Assembly: GCF_004349235.1 (NCBI RefSeq)
Contig: NZ_SMKY01000014.1
Span: 1 to 64,000, forward strand
Length of the DNA: 64,000 bases
Source: Actinomadura darangshiensis
Lineage (GTDB): Bacteria; Actinomycetota; Actinomycetes; Streptosporangiales; Streptosporangiaceae
Direction of reading: 5' to 3'
Both the position numbers and the translations under genes were made by a program. Position 1 is the first letter of the stretch, and each line of letters starts with the position of its first letter. Shown piece by piece: positions 38,507-45,705 of the stretch. Under the pieces are notes generated by a model. It was given only the letters and a program-made list of their open reading frames with translations, had not been told where the DNA came from and searched no databases.

Positions 38507-40765
38507 TCACGGGGTGACGTTGCCGCGGTCGTTGAGAGCGTCGAGGATGTGTGCGGCGGTGATGCCGCGGCGGTTGGTGCCCTTGCCGGTTTCGTCCTGT
38601 CCCCAAAGCTGCGCGGTGGTGATGCCGTAGGGCTTGAGGGCGGCGGTCAGTTGCTTGGCCTTGCCGGTCGGGTCGAGGTCGTTCCATGCGCCGTAGACGG
38701 TGGGGCGTAGCTCGGCAAGGCGGGTCACGATGACCTCCGACCACACCTTGTCCTCGCCGGGCAGCAGCACGGCGGCGACGTCGTCCAGCAGCGAGGAACC
38801 GTCCTCGGCACCCGGGGTGGTGGTGTCCTCGCCGATGGCGTAGCCGGTGAGGGTGCCGGCGTCCTTGCGGGCGGCGCGGGCGCGGTCGGCAATGCGATCG
38901 GCAGTGGGGCCGTCGAGGTAGTAGCCACGGGCTATCTGGGGTTCGTCGGCCTCGCCAGCGAGGTAGCCGATGCCGCGGTCCTGCTTGGTAAACGTGGTGG
39001 CCCGGATGCCGTTCTTGTACATCGAGGTGCCGAGGATCATGTCGTTCTCCAACTGGCCCATGACCCGCAGGCAGAACCGGATGCCCACGTTCGCCGAGAT
39101 GCCGGTCGGGAGCGAGTCCTTGTCCGGCCGCTGCGTGGCGAGTAGGAGGATGACGCCGAGGGCGCGGCCACGCTTGATGATCGCGGTGGCCAGTTCACCA
39201 GCCTCTTTGCCGTATTCGGGGTGGGAGAACAGCTCTTGGCACTCGTCCACCACGAACACCAGCGGCCCGAGCCCGTAGGTTCGGCTGGCCGCAAGCTGCG
39301 GGGTGACCTTGTTCTCGGGGCGGACGTCCTTGGGCAGCCCGGCCAGCGTCTTCGCGCGCCGTTCCAGGTTCTTGTACACCTCGCGGAGCGAGGCGAGGCA
39401 CTCGCCGATGGTGACGTCGTCGGGACCGGACCCGTAGTGGTGGGCGACCTTCTCGGCGAAGTCCAGGTCACCGGTGCCCTTGAGTTCGAACACGCGTAGC
39501 TGCGCGGTCGGGTCGAGGGCGGCGGCCAGCAACGGGACCTTGAGCGCGAACGTCTTGCCGGCGCCGGGCATAGCGCCGATGAGCATGTTGGCGTACATCA
39601 GGGTGAGGGTGACCGGGCGTCCGCGCTGGTCGGTGCCGAACGGGATCGCCTTGAACACGTCGGCGGTGGTGCCGGCCTTGACCAGCGGCCACACCGGCGG
39701 GCGGACCTGGTTCATGTCCTGGTCACCAACCCACAGCACCAACCGCCCCGCGTGCTGGTGATGCGCGGGTTCGGGCCACACGCACCCCAGCGGCCGGCGC
39801 AGCCCGGACGCCAGGCGGTCACGGCGTTCCATGATGTCGGTCGCCGTGACGCCGTAGGGGAGGTCGACCTCGGCGCGCCAGCCGGGGCCGTCACGGGTGA
39901 TCGGGGCGGGGAAGGTGATCCCGGACCCGCCCTTGCCGACCGCCTTGTTGATCTCGGCATTGCCTAGCGCGGCCAGTGCCCGCACCACGATTTCAGACGT
40001 GAGCTTGGGTGCCTTGGACGAGACAACGGCGGTGTCGAGGATGCGGCGGTCGGTCGGGGTGCCGATCCACCCCAGCAGCAGCACGAGCGCTGCCAGGACG
40101 GCGGTTTGGGTGACGCCACCGGCGGCGGCCACCGACGCGGCGGCCAGCCCGGCACCGACCACACCCGCGCCAGAGATGAACAGGCGGGACCGGACGCGGT
40201 CGTTACGCTCGCCCATCAGCTTCAAATACGACTCGTCATTGCGGCGGTCGATGGCGTGTGTGCGCAGCGGACGCGACTCCAGATCGAATGTCCACCGCCA
40301 CGTACCGGCCACCACTCGGTACAGGCCACGCGGCGAGCGTCCGGCCAGCCGCAGGGAGTACAGCGGGACCCGGACGGCGTGGTAGCCGGTGACGTGACCG
40401 GCGTACCCGACCGCCCACCGCACGGTGGCCTTGGCCTCGCTCGCATCGCGCAGCCACGGCGCGATGATCGGACGACGCTGTGCACGCTCACCGGTCATCC
40501 GGCGGGCGCGCACGTCCGGACGGAACGTGTCCGGACGGTCCACCAGCACGCGGCCTTCAAGCGCCTCGCCGTCGTCCCCGTCCGCGTCGTGGTCTCCAGC
40601 GTCGCCGAATGGCATGGGGCGCGGCGGGTCGGTCGGCGGGTTACTGGCCCCACCGTTGCCGGGTGCGGCGGCCGGGGCGTCGAGGTCGGGCGCCGAGTCG
40701 GCGGGGTGGTCGGCGTGCTGAACGGGCAGGCGAACGACTTCGCCCATGGCCTTTGCGTGGTTCAT
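38507..40765 (-). CDS. traB: FtsK/SpoIIIE-type DNA translocase (Tra) for conjugation
   Basis: A 752-residue protein. A disordered acidic N-terminus (residues 1-90) leads to a pair of transmembrane helices near 195-240 (FISGAGVVGAGLAAASVAAAG, TAVLAALVLLLGWIG). The motor has Walker A IGAMPGAGKTFALK (about 396-406), Walker B PLVFVVDECQELF (about 500) and the LATQRPD motif. The C-terminal part resembles a winged-helix DNA-recognition domain (RRGITAAHILDALNDRG). AICE Tra proteins pump double-stranded DNA between mycelial cells. Starts by an ATGA overlap with the DUF2637 gene. Confidence 0.92.
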   Translation of the reverse strand: MNHAKAMGEVVRLPVQHADHPADSAPDLDAPAAAPGNGGASNPPTDPPRPMPFGDAGDHDADGDDGEALEGRVLVDRPDTFRPDVRARRMTGERAQRRPIIAPWLRDASEAKATVRWAVGYAGHVTGYHAVRVPLYSLRLAGRSPRGLYRVVAGTWRWTFDLESRPLRTHAIDRRNDESYLKLMGERNDRVRSRLFISGAGVVGAGLAAASVAAAGGVTQTAVLAALVLLLGWIGTPTDRRILDTAVVSSKAPKLTSEIVVRALAALGNAEINKAVGKGGSGITFPAPITRDGPGWRAEVDLPYGVTATDIMERRDRLASGLRRPLGCVWPEPAHHQHAGRLVLWVGDQDMNQVRPPVWPLVKAGTTADVFKAIPFGTDQRGRPVTLTLMYANMLIGAMPGAGKTFALKVPLLAAALDPTAQLRVFELKGTGDLDFAEKVAHHYGSGPDDVTIGECLASLREVYKNLERRAKTLAGLPKDVRPENKVTPQLAASRTYGLGPLVFVVDECQELFSHPEYGKEAGELATAIIKRGRALGVILLLATQRPDKDSLPTGISANVGIRFCLRVMGQLENDMILGTSMYKNGIRATTFTKQDRGIGYLAGEADEPQIARGYYLDGPTADRIADRARAARKDAGTLTGYAIGEDTTTPGAEDGSSLLDDVAAVLLPGEDKVWSEVIVTRLAELRPTVYGAWNDLDPTGKAKQLTAALKPYGITTAQLWGQDETGKGTNRRGITAAHILDALNDRGNVTP

Positions 40766-42042
40766 GACGCGTTCTCTCCCTCGGCGGCCGGGGCGGCGTT
40801 GGTCACGGAGTGGGCGGGTGTTTCGGTCTTGAGGCGGGCGAGCAGGGCGCCGACGCGGGCGTTGCCAGCGGTCTGTCCGGCGGCGCGCAGCCGCGCGGCG
40901 AGGCTGTTGCGCGTCAGGGGTTCGCCAGCGGTGTCGAGGTCGGCGGCGATGCGCCAGCCAAGGGGCATGAGGTCGTCCACGTCCGGCGGCGGGGTCTTGG
41001 CTGCTTTGCGGGTGCGGGACGGACGCGCGGACCGTCCACCGGGACCGCCTCCCCCCTTGGGTGCGCTCGTCCGCTTGCGGGTCCCGGACCGGGTGCCGGA
41101 CGGTCCACCGGTCGATATTGCGGACGGTCCAGGCTCCAGCGCCGGACGGTCCACCTCGGCGACGCCCGGACGGTCCACCACCGGTCCGGCGGACCGAGCA
41201 GCGGTCATCTCGGCGGCCGGTCCATCGGCCAGCGGGGCAGGGGCGAGGTCACCGAGTCGGTACAAGGCGCGGACGCGGCGGGGTGCGCGGCGGCGCCATG
41301 CCCACCGGCCGTAGGCGTCCTGCAGATCGGTCAGGGCGAGCACGCGGGCGCGTTCACGGGCGAGCGCGTCGGGATAGGAGCGGATCTCCCACAGCACCAT
41401 GCGGCGCCACAGCTTGAGCGTGGGCCACGGGGCGAGAATCCAGCGCGAGGCGCGGATCCCGTCCATGCGGGTTCCGGCAGCGATGCCGGCGCGGATCCTG
41501 ATCACGTGCGCGGCGATCTCGACCGCGCACACCCACAGCGCCGGGAGCATGGCGTGCGCGAGGCGTCCGAACGCGGTCGACTGCTCGGCGACGTTCAGGT
41601 AGACGGTCGCGGCGGTCAGCGCCCACGGGATGAACCGCAGCCACCGAACGCGCATGTCCAGCCGAGCAAGGACGATGTCGAGGGCGGCAAAGATCGCAAT
41701 GCCCAGGTCGATACCGATCGGCACCGACCACGCCAACCGCCCAAACGACGGCCGGGCAGCGTCGGCGACCGCGGCGAAGCTGTTGATGAACCCCAGCAGT
41801 CCCAGCACGGTCACCAGCGCGGCCACCACGGCAACCGCGGTGAACTCGTTACTGGTGAGCGGACGCCCCTGCGAGGTGTCGCCCTCGGCGCTCTCGGGCG
41901 TGGTCGGCGAGGCGGGCGGGTCGGTCGGGATCTCGTTGGGGGGCGTCAGCGGTCGGAGCGGGATGGCGGCATGGTCGGCGGCGTGCGAGGTGGTGGCCTG
42001 TGCGCCGAGGTTCGCCGGGACGTGGAACGGAGTGGCGGTCAT
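40762..42042 (-). CDS. DUF2637 membrane protein of the transfer operon
   Basis: A 426-residue protein with four transmembrane helices between about residues 65 and 190 (FTAVAVVAALVTVLGLLGFI, SVPIGIDLGIAIFAALDIVL and others), characteristic of DUF2637/SpdB-like proteins of actinomycete plasmids. The C-terminal part is a basic Pro/Arg-rich linker ending in a small helical domain (LTRNSLAARLRAAGQ) that could bind DNA. Likely helps spread of the element in the mycelium. The ATG at 42042 is coupled by ATGA overlap to the gene before. Confidence 0.8.
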   Translation of the reverse strand: MTATPFHVPANLGAQATTSHAADHAAIPLRPLTPPNEIPTDPPASPTTPESAEGDTSQGRPLTSNEFTAVAVVAALVTVLGLLGFINSFAAVADAARPSFGRLAWSVPIGIDLGIAIFAALDIVLARLDMRVRWLRFIPWALTAATVYLNVAEQSTAFGRLAHAMLPALWVCAVEIAAHVIRIRAGIAAGTRMDGIRASRWILAPWPTLKLWRRMVLWEIRSYPDALARERARVLALTDLQDAYGRWAWRRRAPRRVRALYRLGDLAPAPLADGPAAEMTAARSAGPVVDRPGVAEVDRPALEPGPSAISTGGPSGTRSGTRKRTSAPKGGGGPGGRSARPSRTRKAAKTPPPDVDDLMPLGWRIAADLDTAGEPLTRNSLAARLRAAGQTAGNARVGALLARLKTETPAHSVTNAAPAAEGENAS

Positions 42043-42305
42043 GGGTTGTGCCTCCCGTCGGGGGCGGTCCGGACCGGGTTGGAGTCGACGCCCGGACGGT
42101 CGCCGGCCGGGCGGCCGGTCGAGTGGTCGGCGGGGTGGTATTCGGGGTCGAGGTCGGCGGCCATGATCGGTGCGCCGCACGGGTGGCAGCGGAATCGGAC
42201 CGGGCCGCCGTCCAGCGGCGTGCGGCAGGTCAGGCAGCGCTTGACCGGACCGGCGTGCAACGTTCGGCGCGGCGCGGCGGCGTAGCCGGGGGTGGGCGTG
42301 ATCAT
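42039..42305 (-). CDS. Small zinc-knuckle protein
   Basis: An 88-residue protein with RCLTCRTPLDGGPVRFRCHPC, a CxxC...CxxC zinc ribbon, and a hydrophilic tail. No family recognised. Coupled on both sides by ATGA overlaps, which supports it as a real gene. Confidence 0.65.
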   Translation of the reverse strand: MITPTPGYAAAPRRTLHAGPVKRCLTCRTPLDGGPVRFRCHPCGAPIMAADLDPEYHPADHSTGRPAGDRPGVDSNPVRTAPDGRHNP

Positions 42306-42715
42306 GCCGCGGTCACCTCCGCCTCGCCGAGGTCGGCGACCTCGGCGCACTCAAGGCAGGTACCGAGGTGGCGGGGCAGGACGTAACCGGCGTCGCGTCG
42401 GCAGGTCGGGCACAGCCGTCGGGCGGCCAGTGCCTTGCCGAGAGCGAGGCGCTGACGCTCGGACGGGACACGCTTGGGCAGCGCGAGGCGGACATCGTAG
42501 AGATAGGCGGCGCGCACTCCACCGGGCGTGTTGTAGCGGCGGGAGTTCCACAGCACTTGTCCGGCGATCTCCTGACCGCCAGGGCGCAGGCCCTCGGCGG
42601 CGAGCTGGCGGTGGGTGCGCAGGTGCGGCGGCGCCATGCGCCACGGCCACGTGGGGATTCCGAACCGGGCGCCGGTCGGGTCGTAGAACCGGGCAGGGCT
42701 ACGGCGGCGGGTCAT
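42302..42715 (-). CDS. RRQRL-motif zinc-binding protein
   Basis: A 137-residue protein with the block SERQRLALGKALAARRLCPTC and a later CLEC pair, matching the actinobacterial RRQRL motif-containing zinc-binding family found in conjugative elements. The Trp-rich N-terminus (FGIPTWPWRMAPPHLRT) is also typical. Function unknown. ATGA overlaps with both neighbours. Confidence 0.78.
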   Translation of the reverse strand: MTRRRSPARFYDPTGARFGIPTWPWRMAPPHLRTHRQLAAEGLRPGGQEIAGQVLWNSRRYNTPGGVRAAYLYDVRLALPKRVPSERQRLALGKALAARRLCPTCRRDAGYVLPRHLGTCLECAEVADLGEAEVTAA

Positions 42716-42975
42716 GACGCCACACCTCCCGCACGGCTCATGGCGAGCGCGGGCCGCTGCACGGTGACCAGATGCCAGCCGTCCTCACTCAGCGACCGGT
42801 AGGCCATCCGAGCGGCGGCCACCGTCAACGCGACGGCCACCACGGCGGTGAGAGCGAACGTCGGCACGGGGTGCGTGATCAGCAGCACCACACCGGCGCC
42901 GGCGAGGCGGAACGGGGACAGGCTCAGCCAGCACAGACCGGCGAGCACGGCCAGCGACAGGAGCAGGGCGGTCAT
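42712..42975 (-). CDS. Small two-helix membrane protein
   Basis: An 87-residue protein with two hydrophobic segments (MTALLLSLAVLAGLCWLSL and VPTFALTAVVAVALTVAAA). The C-terminal part (AYRSLSEDGWHLVTVQRPALAMSRAG) is cytosolic. Spd-type small membrane proteins in AICEs act in intramycelial spread; this assignment is by context. ATGA-coupled to its neighbours. Confidence 0.65.
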   Translation of the reverse strand: MTALLLSLAVLAGLCWLSLSPFRLAGAGVVLLITHPVPTFALTAVVAVALTVAAARMAYRSLSEDGWHLVTVQRPALAMSRAGGVAS

Positions 42976-43442
42976 GCCGACACCCCCAGCGAGGCCAGCA
43001 GCGCAGCGGCGAACAGCCATCCGACATGCCATGACTGGTCAAGGGCGTAGGCACCCGTGCCGGTCGGTGCGGCGGCGCCGTCGCCGAGCCGGGCGAACTC
43101 GCCCTTCCCGTGGATCAGCGTGCGACCGAGCCAGTCGGCCAGCCTCAGCAGCGTGAACCTACGGTCGGCCCAGTAGTGCGAGACCGCGTCCACCGCCAGC
43201 GCGACGCCGAGGGCGTAGGGGTTGACCGGCAGGGCCAGCACCAGCGCCACCAGCGCGACGGCGGCGGCCTTGACGGCGGTCAACGTGGCCACGTGGCGGG
43301 CACACAGCAGGCGGCCGGACCAGCCGGGCGCGCCCTTGCCGCATGCCTGCCCGTGCGTCTGCAACCAGTGATCTCCCACCTCGTGCGCGGCGTACAGCGC
43401 GGCGAACACGGCCGGGAAGACGATCGGGTCGGCACCGAGCAT
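42972..43442 (-). CDS. DUF3307-like membrane protein of the transfer operon
   Basis: A 156-residue protein with about four hydrophobic segments. FAALYAAHEVGDHWLQTHGQA near the N-terminus, CARHVATLT and AVDAVSHYWADRR contain conserved His/Asp patterns like those of DUF3307-type membrane proteins. The ATG at 43442 shares bases with the WhiB stop (TGATG). Function unknown; likely linked to spread or transfer. Confidence 0.65.
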   Translation of the reverse strand: MLGADPIVFPAVFAALYAAHEVGDHWLQTHGQACGKGAPGWSGRLLCARHVATLTAVKAAAVALVALVLALPVNPYALGVALAVDAVSHYWADRRFTLLRLADWLGRTLIHGKGEFARLGDGAAAPTGTGAYALDQSWHVGWLFAAALLASLGVSA

Positions 43443-43777
43443 CACGCCACCTCGCCCAGGTCGGGCGCGGGCAGGGTCCGGACCTCGCGACGTAGCGCTG
43501 CCAGCTCACGCGGCAGGTGGCCTGCCCAGACACCGAACGTGGGGCGGATCCGCAGCGCGTAGTCCAGGCACAGCTCCCAGACCGGGCAGTCCTCGCACAC
43601 CTCGCGGGCCACGTCCTGACGGGCCAGCCGCTCGGCGATCGGCTCGGACTCGAACGCGTCGGGTCCCATGTGCAGGTCCGGGTCGTGTCGGCAGTCGCCG
43701 CGCGTCGCCAGTTCGGTCACCAGGTTCGCCAGCGACATCGCGGACGGAGCAACGGTCTGCGGGTAGTTGGTCGTCAT
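43442..43777 (-). CDS. WhiB-family Fe-S regulator
   Basis: A 111-residue protein with the four Fe-S cysteines: Cys29 (GDCRHDPDLH), Cys61, Cys64 (CEDC) and Cys70, plus the GVWAG turn (82-86) and a basic C-terminus (PRELAALRREVRT) for DNA contact. Wbl proteins carry a 4Fe-4S cluster and usually work with a sigma factor. It is early in the transfer operon, so it may regulate element genes in response to redox or development. Confidence 0.88.
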   Translation of the reverse strand: MTTNYPQTVAPSAMSLANLVTELATRGDCRHDPDLHMGPDAFESEPIAERLARQDVAREVCEDCPVWELCLDYALRIRPTFGVWAGHLPRELAALRREVRTLPAPDLGEVA

Positions 43778-43783
43778 CGCCGG

Positions 43784-43930
43784 TCAGCCCAGCGAGCCCG
43801 AGAACGTCGTAATCGCGTGGATCACCTGGTTGACCAGTGCGGCGGCCTTCTCCGGGTTGTTGATCGCGAAGATGGCGACGGCGATGCCGGCGAGCCACTG
43901 CGGGATGTTGCTGGACTTCTGCGGGAACAC
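43784..43930 (-). CDS. 48-residue membrane protein, first gene of the transfer operon
   Basis: A very small gene found from its ribosome-binding site: AGGAGG lies six bases before a GTG. The protein is SSNIPQWLAGIAVAIFAINN plus a C-terminal amphipathic part (PEKAAALVNQVIHAITTFSG), so one transmembrane helix is likely. The longer open frame upstream has no start with a good ribosome-binding site and runs across the operator region. It is the first gene downstream of the CGTATACG operators and 6 bp before WhiB. Confidence 0.65.
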   Translation of the reverse strand: MFPQKSSNIPQWLAGIAVAIFAINNPEKAAALVNQVIHAITTFSGSLG

Positions 43931-44000
43931 CTGGAACCTCCTGATGACCTTGCGGGCACTTACGGTGATTCGCTCCGTTGGGAGCGGGTCACTGGTCGCA

Positions 44001-44057
44001 GCGTATACGTAGCTTCGTATACGCACAAGGCCTAGGTATACGATGGTGCGTATACGC
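44001..44057. promoter_or_regulatory. Four CGTATACG operators between the transfer operon and the GntR gene
   Basis: Cores at 44002-44009, 44016-44023, 44035-44042 (GGTATACG, one base off) and 44049-44056. Within each pair the spacing is 14 bp, and the pairs are 19 bp apart (first-to-first 33 bp). The sites lie between the divergent transfer operon and the GntR gene, so the GntR protein probably binds them to repress both. AICE regulators such as KorSA of pSAM2 act in this way. Confidence 0.7.
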
Positions 44058-44097
44058 TGGTCAAAAGGCCACCGAACAGCGAAGGGGTTGATCAGGA

Positions 44098-44763
44098 GTG
44101 GCAGAACCGGCCTACGTCCGCATCGCAGGCGAGTACGCCCGACGTATCCGACGGGGTGAGCTCGCACCCCGCACCCAGCTACCGAGCTACGCCGAGATCG
44201 CCCAAGAGCACGGCGTCTCGGACATCGTGGTTCGGAAGGCCCTCGAACTCCTCCAGAGCCAGGGCCTCGTTCGCTCCGTACGCCGGCGAGGAAACTTCGT
44301 CGCCGACCGGCCGAACCTCGTTCGCGTGTCTCCTGAACGCCAGATGGAGACCGCCGAACGGTCATTCGAGAACGAGTCCGAACAGCAGGTTCAGGTAGAG
44401 CGAGAGACTCAGCAGATCCCCGCCTCAACCGAACTCGCGGAGGCCCTCGGCGTACCGGCGGGGCAGGAGATCAACCACGTCATCACCCGAGCCACCGAGA
44501 ACGGGCGACCGATCTCGATCTCGGACACCTACCAGCCGCGGGACGTCGCCGGCATCTCGGAAGCCGCCTACCTGGAAGAGACGATCTCTGACCAACTACC
44601 AGCGGAGTCGCATGCCGAGTGGCTACGGACTACGCCCGGCGACCTCGTCAAGACAGTTCACCAGCAGTTCCTGTCCGCCGACGACCGAATCATCATGCTC
44701 TCCGACATCTCATATCCCCGCGACCGCTACGACGCGTTCGTGTTCCGCATGACCCTCAAGTAG
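44098..44763 (+). CDS. GntR/HutC-family transcriptional regulator
   Basis: A 221-residue protein. The N-terminal winged helix (LPSYAEIAQEHGVSDIVVRKA; then GLVRSVRRRGNFV) is GntR type, and the C-terminal UTRA ligand-binding domain (IPASTELAEALGVPAGQE, then ITRATENGRPISISDTY) places it in the HutC subfamily, like KorSA/Kor regulators of AICEs. GTG start with AGGAG. The only plus-strand gene of the element; faces the operator cluster. Confidence 0.9.
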   Translation: MAEPAYVRIAGEYARRIRRGELAPRTQLPSYAEIAQEHGVSDIVVRKALELLQSQGLVRSVRRRGNFVADRPNLVRVSPERQMETAERSFENESEQQVQVERETQQIPASTELAEALGVPAGQEINHVITRATENGRPISISDTYQPRDVAGISEAAYLEETISDQLPAESHAEWLRTTPGDLVKTVHQQFLSADDRIIMLSDISYPRDRYDAFVFRMTLK

Positions 44764-44766
44764 AGC

Positions 44767-44812
44767 CATGACAAAGGGGGTGCCGACTCGTTTCGGCACC
44801 CCCTTTGTCATG
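44767..44812. terminator. Perfect 20-bp bidirectional terminator
   Basis: Arms CATGACAAAGGGGGTGCCGA and its exact complement flank a CTCGTT loop. AAAG/CTTT tracts at the stem base give U-rich runs in both directions. It sits 3 bp after the gntR stop and 7 bp before the end of the convergent methyltransferase-like gene, separating the AICE core from the right cargo module. Confidence 0.88.
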
Positions 44813-44819
44813 CACGGAC

Positions 44820-45653
44820 TCAGATTCTGACCCAGCCCTGTGCCATGTCCCTATCTGTCCACCAAGAAACGAAGTGTGGATCTACGGTGTCGAGTCTCCA
44901 GCGAGACGACAAGGCGTCGAAGAAGGCATCGTTGCCCGTCTTGCCGCCCCTCGGCTCCCCAATGTAGACGATTCGCTCGCCGCCAGCAGCCTCGTACAAC
45001 GTGAGCGCCTCACACGACATAGTGTCGCCCCAGCCAGGAGGCCAGCAGAGGAATAGCGTGTAATCCGATGACCGGGCACGCGTCGCAAAATCGGCCATGT
45101 TTCTAACAGGGTGCCAAACGTCAACCTGGCCGACCACTTTGGGGAACGAGGCATTCAGTGCCTTGTCCGGCGGTTCGGAATCATACGCGTCAACCGTCAA
45201 CCCTGCGCGAGCCAACTGCGCAGCCCAATAGCCTCGGCCGGCTCCGAGTTCTACAATCGGGAGATTTCCACAGAAGTTCGCGGCCCATTCGATCGTCTGC
45301 GGGGACGGTATCGCGTACGCGTAGCTAGCCTGCAAGAGCATTTGCGCAAAGGCGAGTCGCGCACTGCCTTCCGCGCGACCACCGTTCACCAAACGACGAC
45401 CATCATGCTCTACGACCAACGGCTCAACAATGTCCCAATAAGGGTTTGTGCTCGCGGTCTTGCCAGCGGTCATATAATGCACGAACCGCAGATCGAACTG
45501 CGCGTCAGTATCGTCATCTCCGGTACCTGCCAGCCGTGCCGCCGTGCTCAGGTACTCGGCCACTTTGGGGTACTCGGACTGAAGCCTCTGCTCATCCCTC
45601 AGCAGCCCAGCAAGTTCGTTCCACCGACTCCGTGTCATGGTCAGCTTGGCCAT
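44820..45653 (-). CDS. Methyltransferase-like protein, right cargo module
   Basis: A 277-residue protein. An unassigned helical N-terminus (1-125) precedes a Rossmann SAM-binding motif (IVELGAGRGYWAAQLARAG, 133-151) and an acidic end of strand 2 (VDAYDSE). In place of a DPPY/NPPY catalytic motif it has LFLCWPPGWGD (200-210), followed by IVYIGEPRGG. This suggests an N- or O-methyltransferase of unknown substrate, or a SAM-binding accessory protein. It follows the GHKL ATPase gene by 52 bp, likely same operon. The ATG at 45653 is used; a GTG six codons upstream is possible. Confidence 0.7.
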   Translation of the reverse strand: MAKLTMTRSRWNELAGLLRDEQRLQSEYPKVAEYLSTAARLAGTGDDDTDAQFDLRFVHYMTAGKTASTNPYWDIVEPLVVEHDGRRLVNGGRAEGSARLAFAQMLLQASYAYAIPSPQTIEWAANFCGNLPIVELGAGRGYWAAQLARAGLTVDAYDSEPPDKALNASFPKVVGQVDVWHPVRNMADFATRARSSDYTLFLCWPPGWGDTMSCEALTLYEAAGGERIVYIGEPRGGKTGNDAFFDALSSRWRLDTVDPHFVSWWTDRDMAQGWVRI

Positions 45654-45705
45654 GGTGCGAGTCTCTCGCACTGCGCACGAGCGGTCTACCCCTTGCCGTC
45701 ACATG

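Noticed and set aside
45338-45350. Third copy of the TTTGCGCAAA palindrome
   Set aside because: It lies inside the methyltransferase-like coding region without the outer bases of the operator; most likely chance.
44820-45653. Classical DNA methyltransferase of a restriction-modification system
   Set aside because: It lacks a DPPY/NPPY or PCQ motif and a target recognition domain; CWPPGWG does not fit a known DNA methyltransferase class, so it is called methyltransferase-like only.
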